DNA from: Oreohelix idahoensis
Lineage: Eukaryota; Mollusca; Gastropoda; Stylommatophora; Oreohelicidae
Direction: 5' to 3'
NCBI GenBank assembly: GCA_024509875.1
Contig: JAMPIV010015263.1
Span: forward strand, 186,001 to 250,000
DNA: 64,000 nucleotides
The position numbers and the translations under genes are program-made. The notes under the pieces were generated by a model. It saw only the letters and a program-made list of their open reading frames with translations, searched no databases and was not told the origin of the DNA. Shown piece after piece: positions 21,605 to 30,851 of this stretch; the stretch's first letter is position 1; every line of letters begins with the position of its first letter.

Positions 21605-22035
21605 TTATGTCATCTTCACCATCATTGGTTTTCTCTTCTGTGCTAGTGTTATTATTTCTGATGCTTCATCATGCTCACCATACAGGAGTTCTGAGAAATA
21701 TTCTTTCCATCTTTCCATTACTTCCTTCGGGGCAGTAAGCAATTTGCCTTGCTTGTCCTTTATAAATTTGAGAGGGCATTGTTTTTCTTTCCTCATGTTC
21801 TTTAGGGTCTTATAGAACAATTTCTGGTTTTCTTGTGCATCTTTTTCTAGCTTTTCTCCAAATTCTTCCCAGGACTTCTGTTTTGCTGCTAGCACTTTGT
21901 TCTTTGCTTCTGTTCTGAGTGTCACATATTCTCTATATTTTTCCATTTGTCCTGTTGTGTTTTTAGCTCCCAAGTATTGTTTCCATGCCATTTTCTTCTC
22001 TCTTATTTTCTCTTTGACTTCCTCTGTCCACTCAA
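21605..22035 (-). pseudogene. LINE-B ORF2 segment before the RT
   Basis: The frame runs EWTEEVKEKIREKKMAWKQY through KEVMERWKEYFSELLYGEH, the helical linker and the 'RW.EYF..LL' block that precede RT motif 1 in many LINEs. Its apparent N-terminal residues upstream of 22035 come from LINE-A read backwards, not from LINE-B. Confidence 0.85.
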
Positions 22036-22445
22036 ATGATATAAAGAAGGAATATAATGTCAAAATGAACAACTATTTCGATGCTTTAGGCAAAATTGAC
22101 AACGATATCACCACCAAGACAATCGATACTAAATGGGAACAACTGAGAACAGCAATGACAGAAGCAGCTGTAGCGGCAAGTACACATAATGCAGTTGAAT
22201 CTTGCAAACTAACTTATAACTTGTTAAATAAAGAAGTGAAGACAAAAACTCGAAGAGATAAAAGACATTTCATCAATGAACTGGCCGTAGAAGCTGAAAA
22301 TGCTGCAAGAACTGGTAATAGTAGGTGCCTTTATCAAATTACAAAACAACTATGTCACCAGCCTACTGCTATGGAAACACCTGTTAAAGGTAAATTAGGG
22401 AATTCAATACCAACAGAAAAAAGAACAAATGAAGAGATGGGCTGA
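22036..22445 (+). pseudogene. LINE-A ORF2 segment between endonuclease and RT
   Basis: After LINE-B, LINE-A resumes at KKEYNVKMNNYFDALGKI and continues through RDKRHFINELAVEAENAART and RCLYQITKQLC, typical of the linker before the RT. The frame breaks near 22420 in an A-run: it ends at ...NEEMG, while the RT frame begins KRWAEHF, its direct continuation. Confidence 0.85.
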
Positions 22446-23727
22446 GCACTTCATGGAGGTGCTAAACAGACCACCACCAACAGTAACACCTGATTTTAAT
22501 AATGAAACATCCACAACCACCTTGCCAATAACTTGCGATGAATTCACGCTGGACGAGATCAAACAAGCCGTTAAAAGATTAAAAAATTTTAAAGCTGCTG
22601 GAGTTGACGAAATTTCAGGGGAAATGATTAAAGCAGTTAATGACAACAACCTCTTGAGAATTTTAGATATTATAAATGAAGTATGGAGAGAAGAACAACC
22701 ACCACAACAATGGAAAGACAGTATTATTGTAAAGTTACCGAAGAAAGGTGATCTATCAGACTGTAATAACTGGCGTGGTATATCTCTATTATCAGTACCT
22801 GGAAAATTATTATGTTGCATGATGTTAGAAAGACTTAAATTGCATGCTGACGAAAAGATCAGAGAAGAACAAGCGGGTTTCAGGCCGAAACGATCATGTA
22901 TTGATCAAATATTCACACTAAGAACAATTATAGAAGAATCAGTGGAAAGGCAATCGCCACTTATTATCACCTTCGTCGATTTTCAAAAAGCCTTTGATAG
23001 TCTACACCGCCCATCATTGTGGAAGATACTTACAATCTATGGTTTTCCAACAAAATATGTGAATATAATCAAAGCGCTATATGACAATGCAAGATGTTGT
23101 GTTAGAACAAATAAAGGGAATACAGAATGGTTTACAGTAGAAACAGGGGTGAAACAAGGCTGTATTATGTCACCACTACTTTTTGGAATAGCTATTGATT
23201 GGGTTATGAGAAACTATACCCACAATGAACAATTGGGTATAAAATGGACAAATGGAAAATTCCTGGGGGACCTGGATTTCGCAGATGATGTAGCATTCTT
23301 AAGTTCAACACCAAGACAATCCCAAGAAGCAATAAATAATTTGTGTCATCTCTCGGTTAAAATTGGTCTCCAAATAAATGCCTCTAAAACTAAAGCTATG
23401 AACTTTTCTAACGAGACCTTTGATATCATCTTGAACGGGGAAAAACTACAGAAAGTTGAAAGTTTCAATTATTTAGGCAGTAAAATGACTCAGGATGGTG
23501 ACACAACAAGAGAAATCCATACTAGAATTGCTTTGGCAGCTAGCGCCTTCAATAGATTATCTAACATTTGGAAATTTCGATCATTGAATATACATACCAA
23601 GCTTCGTCTGTTTAATTCAAATGTTATCTCAGTGTTAACATACGGCTGTGAGAGTTGGAAAATAACAAAATCATTGGAGAACAAGCTGAATACATTCGAG
23701 AACAAATGTCTTAGAAAAAACTCATGA
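22429..23727 (+). CDS. LINE-A reverse transcriptase
   Basis: A 432-residue frame with a complete RT palm: RWAEHFMEVLNRP, FKAAGVDEISGEMIK, WRGISLLSVPGKLL, EEQAGFRPKRSCIDQIFTLR, FVDFQKAFDSLHRP (motif A, near residue 183), ETGVKQGCIMSPLLF (motif B) and DLDFADDVAFLSS (FADD at residues 284-287). It continues into KTKAMNF, VESFNYLGS and VLTYGCESWKI. It copies LINE RNA at the nicked target. The frame stops at KCLRKNS because of extra A residues at about 23716; the tail continues in the next frame. Confidence 0.93.
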   Translation: MKRWAEHFMEVLNRPPPTVTPDFNNETSTTTLPITCDEFTLDEIKQAVKRLKNFKAAGVDEISGEMIKAVNDNNLLRILDIINEVWREEQPPQQWKDSIIVKLPKKGDLSDCNNWRGISLLSVPGKLLCCMMLERLKLHADEKIREEQAGFRPKRSCIDQIFTLRTIIEESVERQSPLIITFVDFQKAFDSLHRPSLWKILTIYGFPTKYVNIIKALYDNARCCVRTNKGNTEWFTVETGVKQGCIMSPLLFGIAIDWVMRNYTHNEQLGIKWTNGKFLGDLDFADDVAFLSSTPRQSQEAINNLCHLSVKIGLQINASKTKAMNFSNETFDIILNGEKLQKVESFNYLGSKMTQDGDTTREIHTRIALAASAFNRLSNIWKFRSLNIHTKLRLFNSNVISVLTYGCESWKITKSLENKLNTFENKCLRKNS

Positions 23728-24056
23728 ACATCAGTTGGAAAGAATTCAAGACTAATCGACAAATAAGAGAAGACTCTAGGCAGAAATATGTCTCCGACTA
23801 TATAAGGAAAAGACGATGGTCATATATCGGTCATGTCCTACGAATGCAAAACAACAGAATACCACTACAGGCGCTCACTTGGGTTCCTGAGGGTAAGCGG
23901 AAAAAAGGAAGACCAAAAGAAACACTCAGAAGAACAATAATAAGAGAAGAAAGAACGTTGGGCCTAAATAATGTCCAAGAGCTAAGAGGAGTGGCGTCAC
24001 AACGAACAACCTGGAGAGCACTGGTTTCTGCCTTATGCGCCGTGTTTGGCGCTTAA
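23724..24056 (+). pseudogene. LINE-A ORF2 C-terminal tail
   Basis: Direct continuation of the RT after a small homopolymer shift: NISWKEFKTNRQIREDSRQK, RRWSYIGHVLRMQNNRIPLQ, KRKKGRPKETLRRTIIREER and ATQ-like SQRTTWRALVSALCAVFGA, then a stop. GHVLRM and GRPKETLRR are the conserved tail motifs. It is followed four bases later by (TTA)n. Confidence 0.9.
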
Positions 24057-24084
24057 AGAATTTATTATTATTATTATTAGTTGG

Positions 24085-25412
24085 AGTGATTTAAGTAGTA
24101 AAATCGTCAATTATATTTCTCTAAGATGTGTGCAGAGCGATTTGCTAGATAGGTCCGACATTTATATTTTTCTAAGTTTACTGTGTTACAGTGGATAGCA
24201 GAACAAATAATAATTTCTAGCTAAACTCTTCCAGCTATAATATAAATATAATTAACTGCTAGTAAACAGTCAGAAAATATTTTAACCAACTAGTAAAGGA
24301 ACGGATTCATCATGAGTATTGACGAAATATGTATTTATTTCTAATTCAGGATGACTGATTTTTTTAAATGACTAGAATTTATTTTACGGGAGTTTTTAAA
24401 TGATAAGACAAGCTCTATGCTTGTAGTTTATAATTTAAAGTTAAATAACCGAAGTGGATAAATATATTACATTTTACGCGGGGTAAAGATAGGATTTTGA
24501 ATACTATTTATTGGTTAAGTGTTATGTATGTTTTTCTCTTTACACAGTATTTTGGTCAAACCCTAAACATTACCAGCGGCTTCCATATGAATCTGAGAAT
24601 AACTTTACAAAAGAACATTCTGATATAATTATCGGGTTTTTCAAGGTGACTTGTCTGGCCTCGTGGTTTAAACCCAGAAAGAGACAGAGTACCAACCCAA
24701 AGAATATTAAGAATTAATTGTAACTGGATGCATAGATATCCAGTTTCTTTTCCCAAGTTCATATACATTCAGCCAGTTGAAGTGACATAATCAAACATTG
24801 ACATTACCTGAATAACGACCACTGTGTTGTGAAGAAGATCGATCCTGACCAGATTTATTTACCTGACACTCGATTTAACGATTGAAGATTCCAAGCTACT
24901 GTACACTGTGAACATTGGATCTCTTAATTATTTTACTACCTGGACAAAAATTGAAGTGACATAATCAGCATCCTACTAACAGTAGCGAATCAAGCGTTTC
25001 CGAACATTTGGATTAATTAGTCTTTGGAGAAACTGGGGCTTGATTCGCCAAAAACCCAACCTTGGATGGGCTGTGTGTACTCTAACGATTGTTCCAGATG
25101 TTGTGAAAGCACCTATTAGGTAAGAGAGACTGGTTGTGATCACAAGTTTGTCAGAGCGAGAGAATGCAGGAATGAATAATTCTTTCATTGTATAACCTAT
25201 GTGTCTAACTCTTTAATTAATTCATTAACCTATGTTTAATTGTATATAATTTGATATTCAAAATACATTGTGAAGTTCTTTATGATAAATAAAATTTACA
25301 TAAACTTTATTTACGGGGCAGCTCGTTCCAAAAGATCCCTATTCCATCGATATAGTTTTTTTCACGTCTCTGCGTCTAACTGTAGTCACTTTTGTGTGTG
25401 TGAATGTGATTG

Positions 25413-25415
<3 letters not shown>
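24085..25415. other. Non-coding; 17-bp direct repeats flank a 157-bp block
   Basis: No gene. TTGAAGTGACATAATCA occurs at 24777-24793 and exactly again at 24951-24967. The 157 bp between them end in ACAAAAA. This could be a short retroposed insertion with a long target duplication; I do not recognise the insert. Confidence 0.45.

Positions 25416-25502
<87 letters not shown>
25416..25502. repeat. (TA)n microsatellite, about 43 units
   Basis: Uninterrupted TA repeat immediately upstream of the 5'-truncated end of the RLE LINE. The YIYIY and IYIYI frames across it are repeat translations. Confidence 0.98.
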
Positions 25503-25504
<2 letters not shown>

Positions 25505-25655
25505 CAAGAAGTCGAGAAGCCTATCAGTCAGGAAAGGGAAGATAGCAGAGGTCATATTCACGGTTTCCAACCAAAGAATCCCTACTGTCATTGAGGAACC
25601 TGTTAAAAGTCTTGGCAGGGTGTACGATGCCTCATTAAAAGACTCAAGGCAGTGC
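25503..25655 (+). pseudogene. RLE LINE, RT thumb remnant
   Basis: The frame reads KSRSLSVRKGKIAEVIFTVS and VIEEPVKSLGRVYDASLKDS, the K-S-R-S-L / I-P-x-x-E-x-P-V-K-S-L-G-R block that follows the catalytic palm in R2-like RTs. A one-base shift near 25640 leads into the long frame beginning at 25652. Confidence 0.8.
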
Positions 25656-27184
25656 AACAGACAATAGAAATGGCAGACAGAGGGCTACAGATCATAGACC
25701 AAAGCAGACTCCTGGGGAAGTTCAAGCTGTGGTGCCTCCAGTTCATGTTGATACCAAAGTTGCTGTGGCCACTGCTTATATATGAAATAAGCACAAGTAC
25801 AGTGGAAGCCATAGAGAAGAAGGTCAACAAGTTCATGAGGAAATGGCTAGGAGTACCACCAGGTCTGTCAGATGTAGCACTGTACTGCAAAAAGTCAAAA
25901 CTTCTGCTTCCTTTCAAGTCAGTTGTTGAAGAGTACAAAGTTGGAAAGGCAATGATGCTACGCAAGTCAGCTAATGACGTGGTTAAGTCCATTCAGCCCA
26001 CACTGAAAACGGGAAGGAAGTGGAAAGTGGAAGAAGCTGTTGATGCTGCCCAAGAGTCACTCAAACTGAGGGAGGTAATCGGATACACACAAACGAATAG
26101 ACGGGGATTTGGTCATGGAGACATCCGCTGGTGGTCCAAGGCATCAAGCAGGGAGCGCAGAGACATGGTAGTTCAGGAGATACGAGAAGCTGAGAATGAT
26201 AAGAGGTTGCAAAAAGCAGTGCAGCAGGTCCAACAAGGCCAATGGACTACATGGGAAGGAGCCCTGCAGAGGTCCTTGACATGGAATGATATATGGCATA
26301 TGGCACCTCTTAGGCTCAGCTTCGTTGTCAGATCACTGTATGACCTGCTGCCGTCGGCCATCAACCTTGTGAAATGGGGAAAGTCGGATGATGAGCAGTG
26401 CCCCCTGTGCCAGGGGAGGCAGACACTTGAACACGTGCTCTCAGCGTGTAAGGTGTCATTAGGGCAAGGGCGATACACTTGGCGCCATAACAAAGTGCTA
26501 AATGAGCTTGCTGCGACAATAGATCTGGCAAGAATGAAGGCGAATAGCAAAGTCCGGCCAGACACCGCAAACACATACTTTCTGAGGGCAGGAAAGTCAG
26601 CACACCCCAAACCGAATAAACCTGGTAGCAGTTTACCATCTCTTCTTGATTGTGCAAATGATTGGGAGATGGCGGTAGACCTACCTGGACGAGGGGCATG
26701 TCCAGAGAGTATCAGAAAATCGCGGAGACGGCCGGATATAGTGCTTCATTCTGCAGCAATGCTTCAGGTCATACTGATTGAACTGACAGTGCCATTTGAA
26801 TCCAGATTAGATGAGCAACATTCGTTCAAAGCGGCCAAGTATAGTGATCTGGCCGCGGATCTGAGACACGATGGGTTCACTGCAAGGGTCATGGCTGTTG
26901 AAGTGGGTGCAAGAGGGCTTGTGGCTGCATCAGTGTATGATCTATTGAAACTGTTGGGGCTGAGGGGACAGTCGAGAACAAGGGCCCTGAAGAGGCTTAG
27001 TGAAACTGCCGAAAAAGGCATCAGGCTGGCTGTGGAACAACCGCAATGGGGAATGGAGATCGTAACAATAAACGCTGCGGTACAGAAAACACCAGGAATT
27101 TTTCTAATTCCACAATACGCTGAGGTTTGTGGTGGACTAGTGAACGGGCTGCGACTCAGGGGCGACAAGCGGTGTATACTATAA
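25652..27184 (+). CDS. RLE LINE C-terminal protein with zinc motif and restriction-like endonuclease
   Basis: A 510-residue open frame. After a helical region (PKLLWPLLIYEIS, KKVNKFMRKWLGVPPGLSDV) it has a C-x2-C-x7-H-x4-C motif near residues 250-266 (CPLCQGRQTLEHVLSAC) and WRHNKVLNELA. The PD-(D/E)xK-type endonuclease follows: RRPDIVL at about 359, IELTVPFE at about 376 and FKAAKY at about 393, supplying D, E and K. It ends with GARGLVAASVYDLLKLLG and a Trp-poor tail, stop at 27182. In the family this nuclease cleaves the insertion site. The frame is intact but lacks its RT palm, so it is not autonomous. Confidence 0.88.
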   Translation: MQQTIEMADRGLQIIDQSRLLGKFKLWCLQFMLIPKLLWPLLIYEISTSTVEAIEKKVNKFMRKWLGVPPGLSDVALYCKKSKLLLPFKSVVEEYKVGKAMMLRKSANDVVKSIQPTLKTGRKWKVEEAVDAAQESLKLREVIGYTQTNRRGFGHGDIRWWSKASSRERRDMVVQEIREAENDKRLQKAVQQVQQGQWTTWEGALQRSLTWNDIWHMAPLRLSFVVRSLYDLLPSAINLVKWGKSDDEQCPLCQGRQTLEHVLSACKVSLGQGRYTWRHNKVLNELAATIDLARMKANSKVRPDTANTYFLRAGKSAHPKPNKPGSSLPSLLDCANDWEMAVDLPGRGACPESIRKSRRRPDIVLHSAAMLQVILIELTVPFESRLDEQHSFKAAKYSDLAADLRHDGFTARVMAVEVGARGLVAASVYDLLKLLGLRGQSRTRALKRLSETAEKGIRLAVEQPQWGMEIVTINAAVQKTPGIFLIPQYAEVCGGLVNGLRLRGDKRCIL

Positions 27185-27530
27185 GGGGTGTCAGTATCAA
27201 AAGTCCAGTGGGGAACGCGCAGTGGCGACTCGTTGACTTCGCGCTGGTGTCTCAGTGTGTGCGACGGAACGAACGGAATAATTTGTCTTCTCCTTGTTAC
27301 TTTCACAATTGCCTCCACGGCTGGCGGAGTTGTGGAATTTAAAGTTGCTACCATAAGTGAAATGGGTTCATTTTCGATGCAAGACAACAGGAAGCTGAGA
27401 CGCTTGGGAGTCATGACCCAAGTGGGCATGCCCCCCTTAGAGTGTAAAGGAGTATATAGGGCCGAAACACTTGTCGGACGGGGGGGATGATCAGATTCTT
27501 CTGATCGCTCTGTAAAGAGATTCCTTCATA
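27185..27530 (+). other. RLE LINE 3'UTR
   Basis: Non-coding stretch shared with 15060-15325: GAGTCATGA.C.AAGTG, CCCCCTTAGAGTGTAAAGGAG, GGCCGAAACACTTG and GATGATCAGATT. It ends at the (TA)n tract. The 3'UTR of such LINEs is normally the RNA part recognised by the element's own protein. Confidence 0.75.
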
Positions 27531-27532
27531 TC

Positions 27533-27587
<55 letters not shown>

Positions 27588-27597
27588 TATATATAGT
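27531..27597. repeat. (TA)n microsatellite on the 3' side of the RLE LINE
   Basis: About 30 TA units with short interruptions, directly after the RLE LINE 3'UTR and mirroring the tract at 25416-25502. Confidence 0.95.
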
Positions 27598-27805
27598 GTG
27601 TAGACTGTCGTACTAACAAAGTCTCTAAGTGAATGAGAGAGTTTCCTATCGATTTCAGGGACTGTCTCTAACTCTACCTACTTTCCACCATCTCCTTCGT
27701 GAAAATCTATTTCTTTGCCTTATCTCCCACTGAGCTATCACCTGTTCTAGTCCTATTCAGAAGGGACCAATCTATGTCTTAATTCCCCTATCAAAAATCT
27801 ACGAC

Positions 27806-28145
27806 AATCAGAGAAAACTATCTGATCAGAGAAAACTGGCTGATTAGAGAAAACTATCTGATCAGTGAAAACTACCTGATCAGAGAAAACTAGCTGATCA
27901 GAGAAAACTAGCTGATCAGAGAAAACTATCTGATCAGAGAAAACTAGCTGATTAGAGAAAACTAGCTGATCAGAGAAAACTACCTGTTTAGAGAAAACTA
28001 CCTGATCAGAGAAAACTACCTGATCAGAGAAAACTATCTGATCAGAGAAAACTAGCTGATCAGAGAAAACGATCTGATCAGAGAAAACTAGCTGATTAGA
28101 GAAAACTAGCTGATCAGGAAAACTAGCTGATCAGAGAAAACTAGC
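27806..28145. repeat. 18-bp tandem array, CTGATCAGAGAAAACTAG type
   Basis: About 18 units of CTGATCAGAGAAAACTAG with TATCTG, TACCTG and GATTAG variants. The internal TGATCA is palindromic. There is no coding potential. Confidence 0.95.
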
Positions 28146-28960
28146 TGGTTTATGCATGCCAGCTGGTTCAAGTAAATAAGTTGGCTTAAAGCAAACTAAC
28201 TGGCTCAAGGAAACTATCTGGTTAGAGGTAACTTGCTGGTTAGAGGTAACTTGCTGGTTAGAGTTAACTATCTGCTTAGAGTTAACAACCAGTTTTGAGT
28301 TAACTAGCTGGTTAGAATTATCAAGCTGGTTAAAGTTAACTAGCTGGTAAGAGTTAACTAACTGGTTAGAGTTAACTAGCTGGTTAGAGTTAACAAACTG
28401 CTTAGAGTTAACTAGCTGGCTAAAGATAACAAGTTGGTTAGAGTTAACTAGCTGGTTAGAGTTAACAAGCTAGAGTTAACAAGCTGGTTAAAGTTAACTA
28501 GCTGGTTAGAGTTAACTAACTGGTTAGAGTTAACTAGCTGGTTTGAGTTAACTAGCTGGTTAGTTAACTATCTGCGTAACGAACGAACGAATTTTATTTT
28601 CAATTTTAGCTAGTTAGAGCTAACTAGTTGGTTAGAGTTAACTAGCTGGTTCAAGGAAACTAATTGTTTTATGCACACTAACTGGTTCAAGCAAACTAGC
28701 TGGTTAGAGTTCACTAACTGTTAGAATTAACTAGCTGCTTAACGAACGAAAGAACGAACTTTATTTTCAAAGCGTTGAGAATAGGGCACGCAGGTCAGTC
28801 TGAATTGTGCCCTTCATGTCTCTCGTCTTTTATACTGAATTCATTTATTCTCACATGCATTTTACATATCAGTTTAAAGGTTAGAGTTAACTAGTTGGTT
28901 AGAGCTAATTGGCTGGTTCAAGCAACTAACTGGTTAATGCAAACTAACTGGTTCAAGCAA
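28146..28960. repeat. 18-bp tandem array, AGCTGGTTAGAGTTAACT type, with insertions
   Basis: The array changes gradually from the preceding unit to AGCTGGTTAGAGTTAACT, about 25-30 units, many imperfect. It is interrupted at 28572-28606 by AACGAACGAACGAATTTTATTTTC and at 28739-28870 by a longer copy of the (GTTC)n-tailed element also found at 17909-18217. Confidence 0.9.
28739..28870 (-). mobile_element. (GTTC)n-tailed short element, copy 2
   Basis: On the minus strand it ends GAAAATAAAGTTCGTTCTTTCG, that is an AATAAA-like signal followed by the TTCG tail, and shares GGGCACGCAGG and TGCCCTTC with 17930-17985. It is a short non-autonomous element or LINE 3' end of unknown family. Confidence 0.6.
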
Positions 28961-28964
28961 ACTA

Positions 28965-29360
28965 ATAAACTGAAAGGAGGGACGGGAGGATAGCAATGTG
29001 GCAGAGTTTACAACAGAAACAAAAATCATATCTGGAATGAAGAAAGCATGGAAAATAGCGAGACAGTGTTTCGAACAGATAAATTCCTGTCAGAAAAGAC
29101 GATAGAGGAATGCAGTGACAATAAAGACAATGTTTCCAATAAATAATTCTTATCAGAGACAAAGAAAGGACAGCTACTCATCAATCAATGTCTTACAATG
29201 AGACTAAAATGAGGTTGCGCATGAGGCTACCAACCTAATCATGTAAATAAATTTTCTCTAGAAACATTGCTACCAAAATTCGTGCTTCAGAGTAAGATTC
29301 TTCAGCGTGGCCGTCTACCGTGATTGTTCTAATCTCAGTAGAAAAGGAGATGATGATGAT
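28965..29360. other. Unassigned intergenic sequence
   Basis: No gene. A (GAT)n run at 29350-29361 looks like a plus-strand LINE tail and directly abuts the LINE-D tail that follows. Confidence 0.45.
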
Positions 29361-29362
29361 GA

Positions 29363-29765
29363 TCTTTCTTCTTCTTCTTTGATCCTTAGCCGCCGACCGT
29401 CAAAGCAGTCAGTGGCCATCACGCCTAGTGGCGTCTTGTAGGGCAACAACAAATTGATTCCACTTTGCTCGGTCGGTGGCCATCCTTCGTACAGTGCCCC
29501 AACTCTGGTTCATTCTTTGCATCTCAGCCTCCACAGTCCTCCGCCAGGTTGTTTTTGGTCGGCCTCTCTTTCGTTTTTCTTCAGGGGTCCAAAGCATAGC
29601 TGTTCTTGTGATGGCATCGGGGTCTCTTCTGAGGACATGACCAACCCAGTTCCAGCGTCTGCCAGCTATGATGGTGTGCATGTCCTCTTGCTTGCTACGA
29701 GTAAGCAGATCTTGGTTAGTGATGGTATTCGGCCAAAAGATTCGGTGAATTTTCCTTAGGCATGT
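29363..29765 (-). pseudogene. LINE-D ORF2 C-terminus and 3'UTR
   Basis: The minus-strand 90-residue frame (29681-29409) reads MHTIIAGRRWNWVGHVLRRD, LWTPEEKRKRGRPKTTWRRT and WGTVRRMATDRAKWNQFVVA, the classic C-terminus of APE-type LINEs. The 3'UTR contains TGACTGCTTTGACGGTCGGC and ends in (GAA)n. Two further copies of this 3' end, at 41605-41741 and 44873-45113, have precise target duplications. RT is absent (5' truncation). Confidence 0.9.
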
Positions 29766-29995
29766 TGTGTGAAAAGAGGACAGTCAATGAATGGTACCTA
29801 TACCTTGTAGCGGTATGGCAGCTTGCGTACCGTGACAGCTATGCCAGTGGGAGTTTCACTCCTGGTAGGTTCAACCAAGCTGGACTGGTCTGTGTGGGTA
29901 GGAGTCAGACAAAAGCTGGTACCCTGGTCCTCCAGGTTGGGGGTTTTAGCACAGGGCTGACACCCCTGTCTGTGTAAAAAAAAAACAAAGAAGTT
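29766..29995 (+). repeat. Poly(A)-ended dispersed repeat candidate
   Basis: GC-richer segment with GTACCTATACCTTGTAGCGG, GTTCAACCAAGCTGGACTGG and ACAGGGCTGACACCCCTGTC, ending in ten A residues at 29979-29988. It looks like the 3' end of a poly(A) retroposon, but I have no second copy in the window. Confidence 0.4.
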
Positions 29996-30057
29996 ACGGA
30001 AACAATAATTGAGATGATGATGATGATGAATTATCATCAGCGGCAGAGGGAGGGTTG

Positions 30058-30600
30058 TAGTGAAGCTGTATTTACAATTTAAAAAAGTACTGAAGCTGTG
30101 CTTACAATTGAAAAGTATAAGGAAGCTGTGTTTACAATTAAAAAGTCTATTGAAGCTGTGTTTACAATTAAAAAGTCTAATCAAGCGGTGTTTACAGTTC
30201 AAAAGTCTATTGAAGCTGTGTTTAGAATTTAAAAAGTCTAATCAAGCGGTGTTTACAGTTCAAAAGTCTATTAAAGCTGTGTTTACAATTAAAAATTCTG
30301 TTAAAGCTGTTTTTACAATTCAAAAGTCTTACTTCACTTTGTGTTTACAAATGAAAAGTCTGTTGAAGCTGCGTTTACAATTAAAAAGTCTGTTGAAGTG
30401 TGTTTACAATTGAAAAGTCTATTGAAGCTGTGTTTAAAATTTAAAAAAGTATATTAATCTGTGTTTACAATTAAACGTCTTATGAAGCTAGGTTTACAAT
30501 TAAAACGTCTATTGAAGTTGTGGTTACAATGTAAAAACTCTATTGAGGCTGTGTTTACAACCAAAAATCCCATTGAAGCTGTGTTTTCCAATTGAAAGTA
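30058..30600. repeat. Minisatellite, 30-bp unit, about 18 copies
   Basis: Units of the form GAAGCTGTGTTTACAATTAA-AAAGTCTATT with substitutions and 1-3 base indels. Because 30 is a multiple of three, a 117-residue plus-strand frame with a repeated KLCLQLKSLL peptide stays open; this is not evidence for a gene. Confidence 0.95.
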
Positions 30601-30851
30601 GTGTTAATCATCATCCTGTCCCATCTGTTCCTTTGTGCACCACTACCGCTGGTCCCCATGCAGGAAGCTTGTATCAAGACGTCACAAGTGCTTACAGCAG
30701 TGGTTTCTGTTGCAATTTGTTTTAACTGATGAGGTTGCCTCATACTCGTCACCTTGTACGACATGCGTGTAAACGATGTTTAGTAATAGACGTAAAAACA
30801 TGAGGATGTGCATGAGACTTGCAGCTTCATCAAGTTAAAAAAAAATGCTAT

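Larger units (their letters stand above)
20065..22035 (-). mobile_element. LINE-B, 5'-truncated, nested in LINE-A
   Basis: A 1.97-kb minus-strand LINE. Its 3' tail is the AAGT repeat seen as ACTTACTT at 20065-20076. It starts inside ORF2 at WTEEVKEKIREKK, just upstream of the RT, so it lacks an endonuclease. Fragments of the same family lie at 5755-5970 and 50026-50472. No clear target duplication is visible; instead host LINE-A sequence is missing at the site. Confidence 0.9.
19506..24080 (+). mobile_element. LINE-A, near full-length APE-type LINE split by LINE-B
   Basis: Plus-strand non-LTR retrotransposon: endonuclease start (19506-20064), then a foreign LINE-B on the opposite strand (20065-22035), then RT and C-terminal tail (22036-24056) and a (TTA)n 3' tail (24061-24079). 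The ORF2 is otherwise nearly complete; three lesions (near 22420, 23715 and the insertion) would prevent function. Two of these are in A-homopolymers and could be sequencing errors. Confidence 0.9.
25503..27530 (+). mobile_element. RLE-type LINE (R2/HERO-like), 5'-truncated
   Basis: Plus-strand C-terminal half of a LINE with a restriction-like endonuclease. It begins directly after (TA)n at PKKSRSLSVRKGKIAEV (RT thumb, after the catalytic motifs) and ends in a 3'UTR shared with 15060-15325, followed by another (TA)n tract at 27531-27597. The family is placed with R2/HERO-type elements by the zinc motif and the RPD...E-L-T-V signature; the exact clade is not settled. Confidence 0.85.

Noticed and set aside
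25394..25667. Open frames of alternating Tyr and Ile on both strands
   Set aside because: They are translations of the (TA)n microsatellite; only the part after 25503 in one frame is real LINE coding sequence.
27806..28960. Possible CRISPR-like array of direct repeats
   Set aside because: There are no unique spacers, the repeat is contiguous and only 18 bp, and the genome is eukaryotic.
30060..30413. 117-residue frame with a repeated KLCLQLKSLL peptide
   Set aside because: It is the 30-bp minisatellite read in a frame that stays open because the unit is a multiple of three; the opposite strand is open for the same reason.
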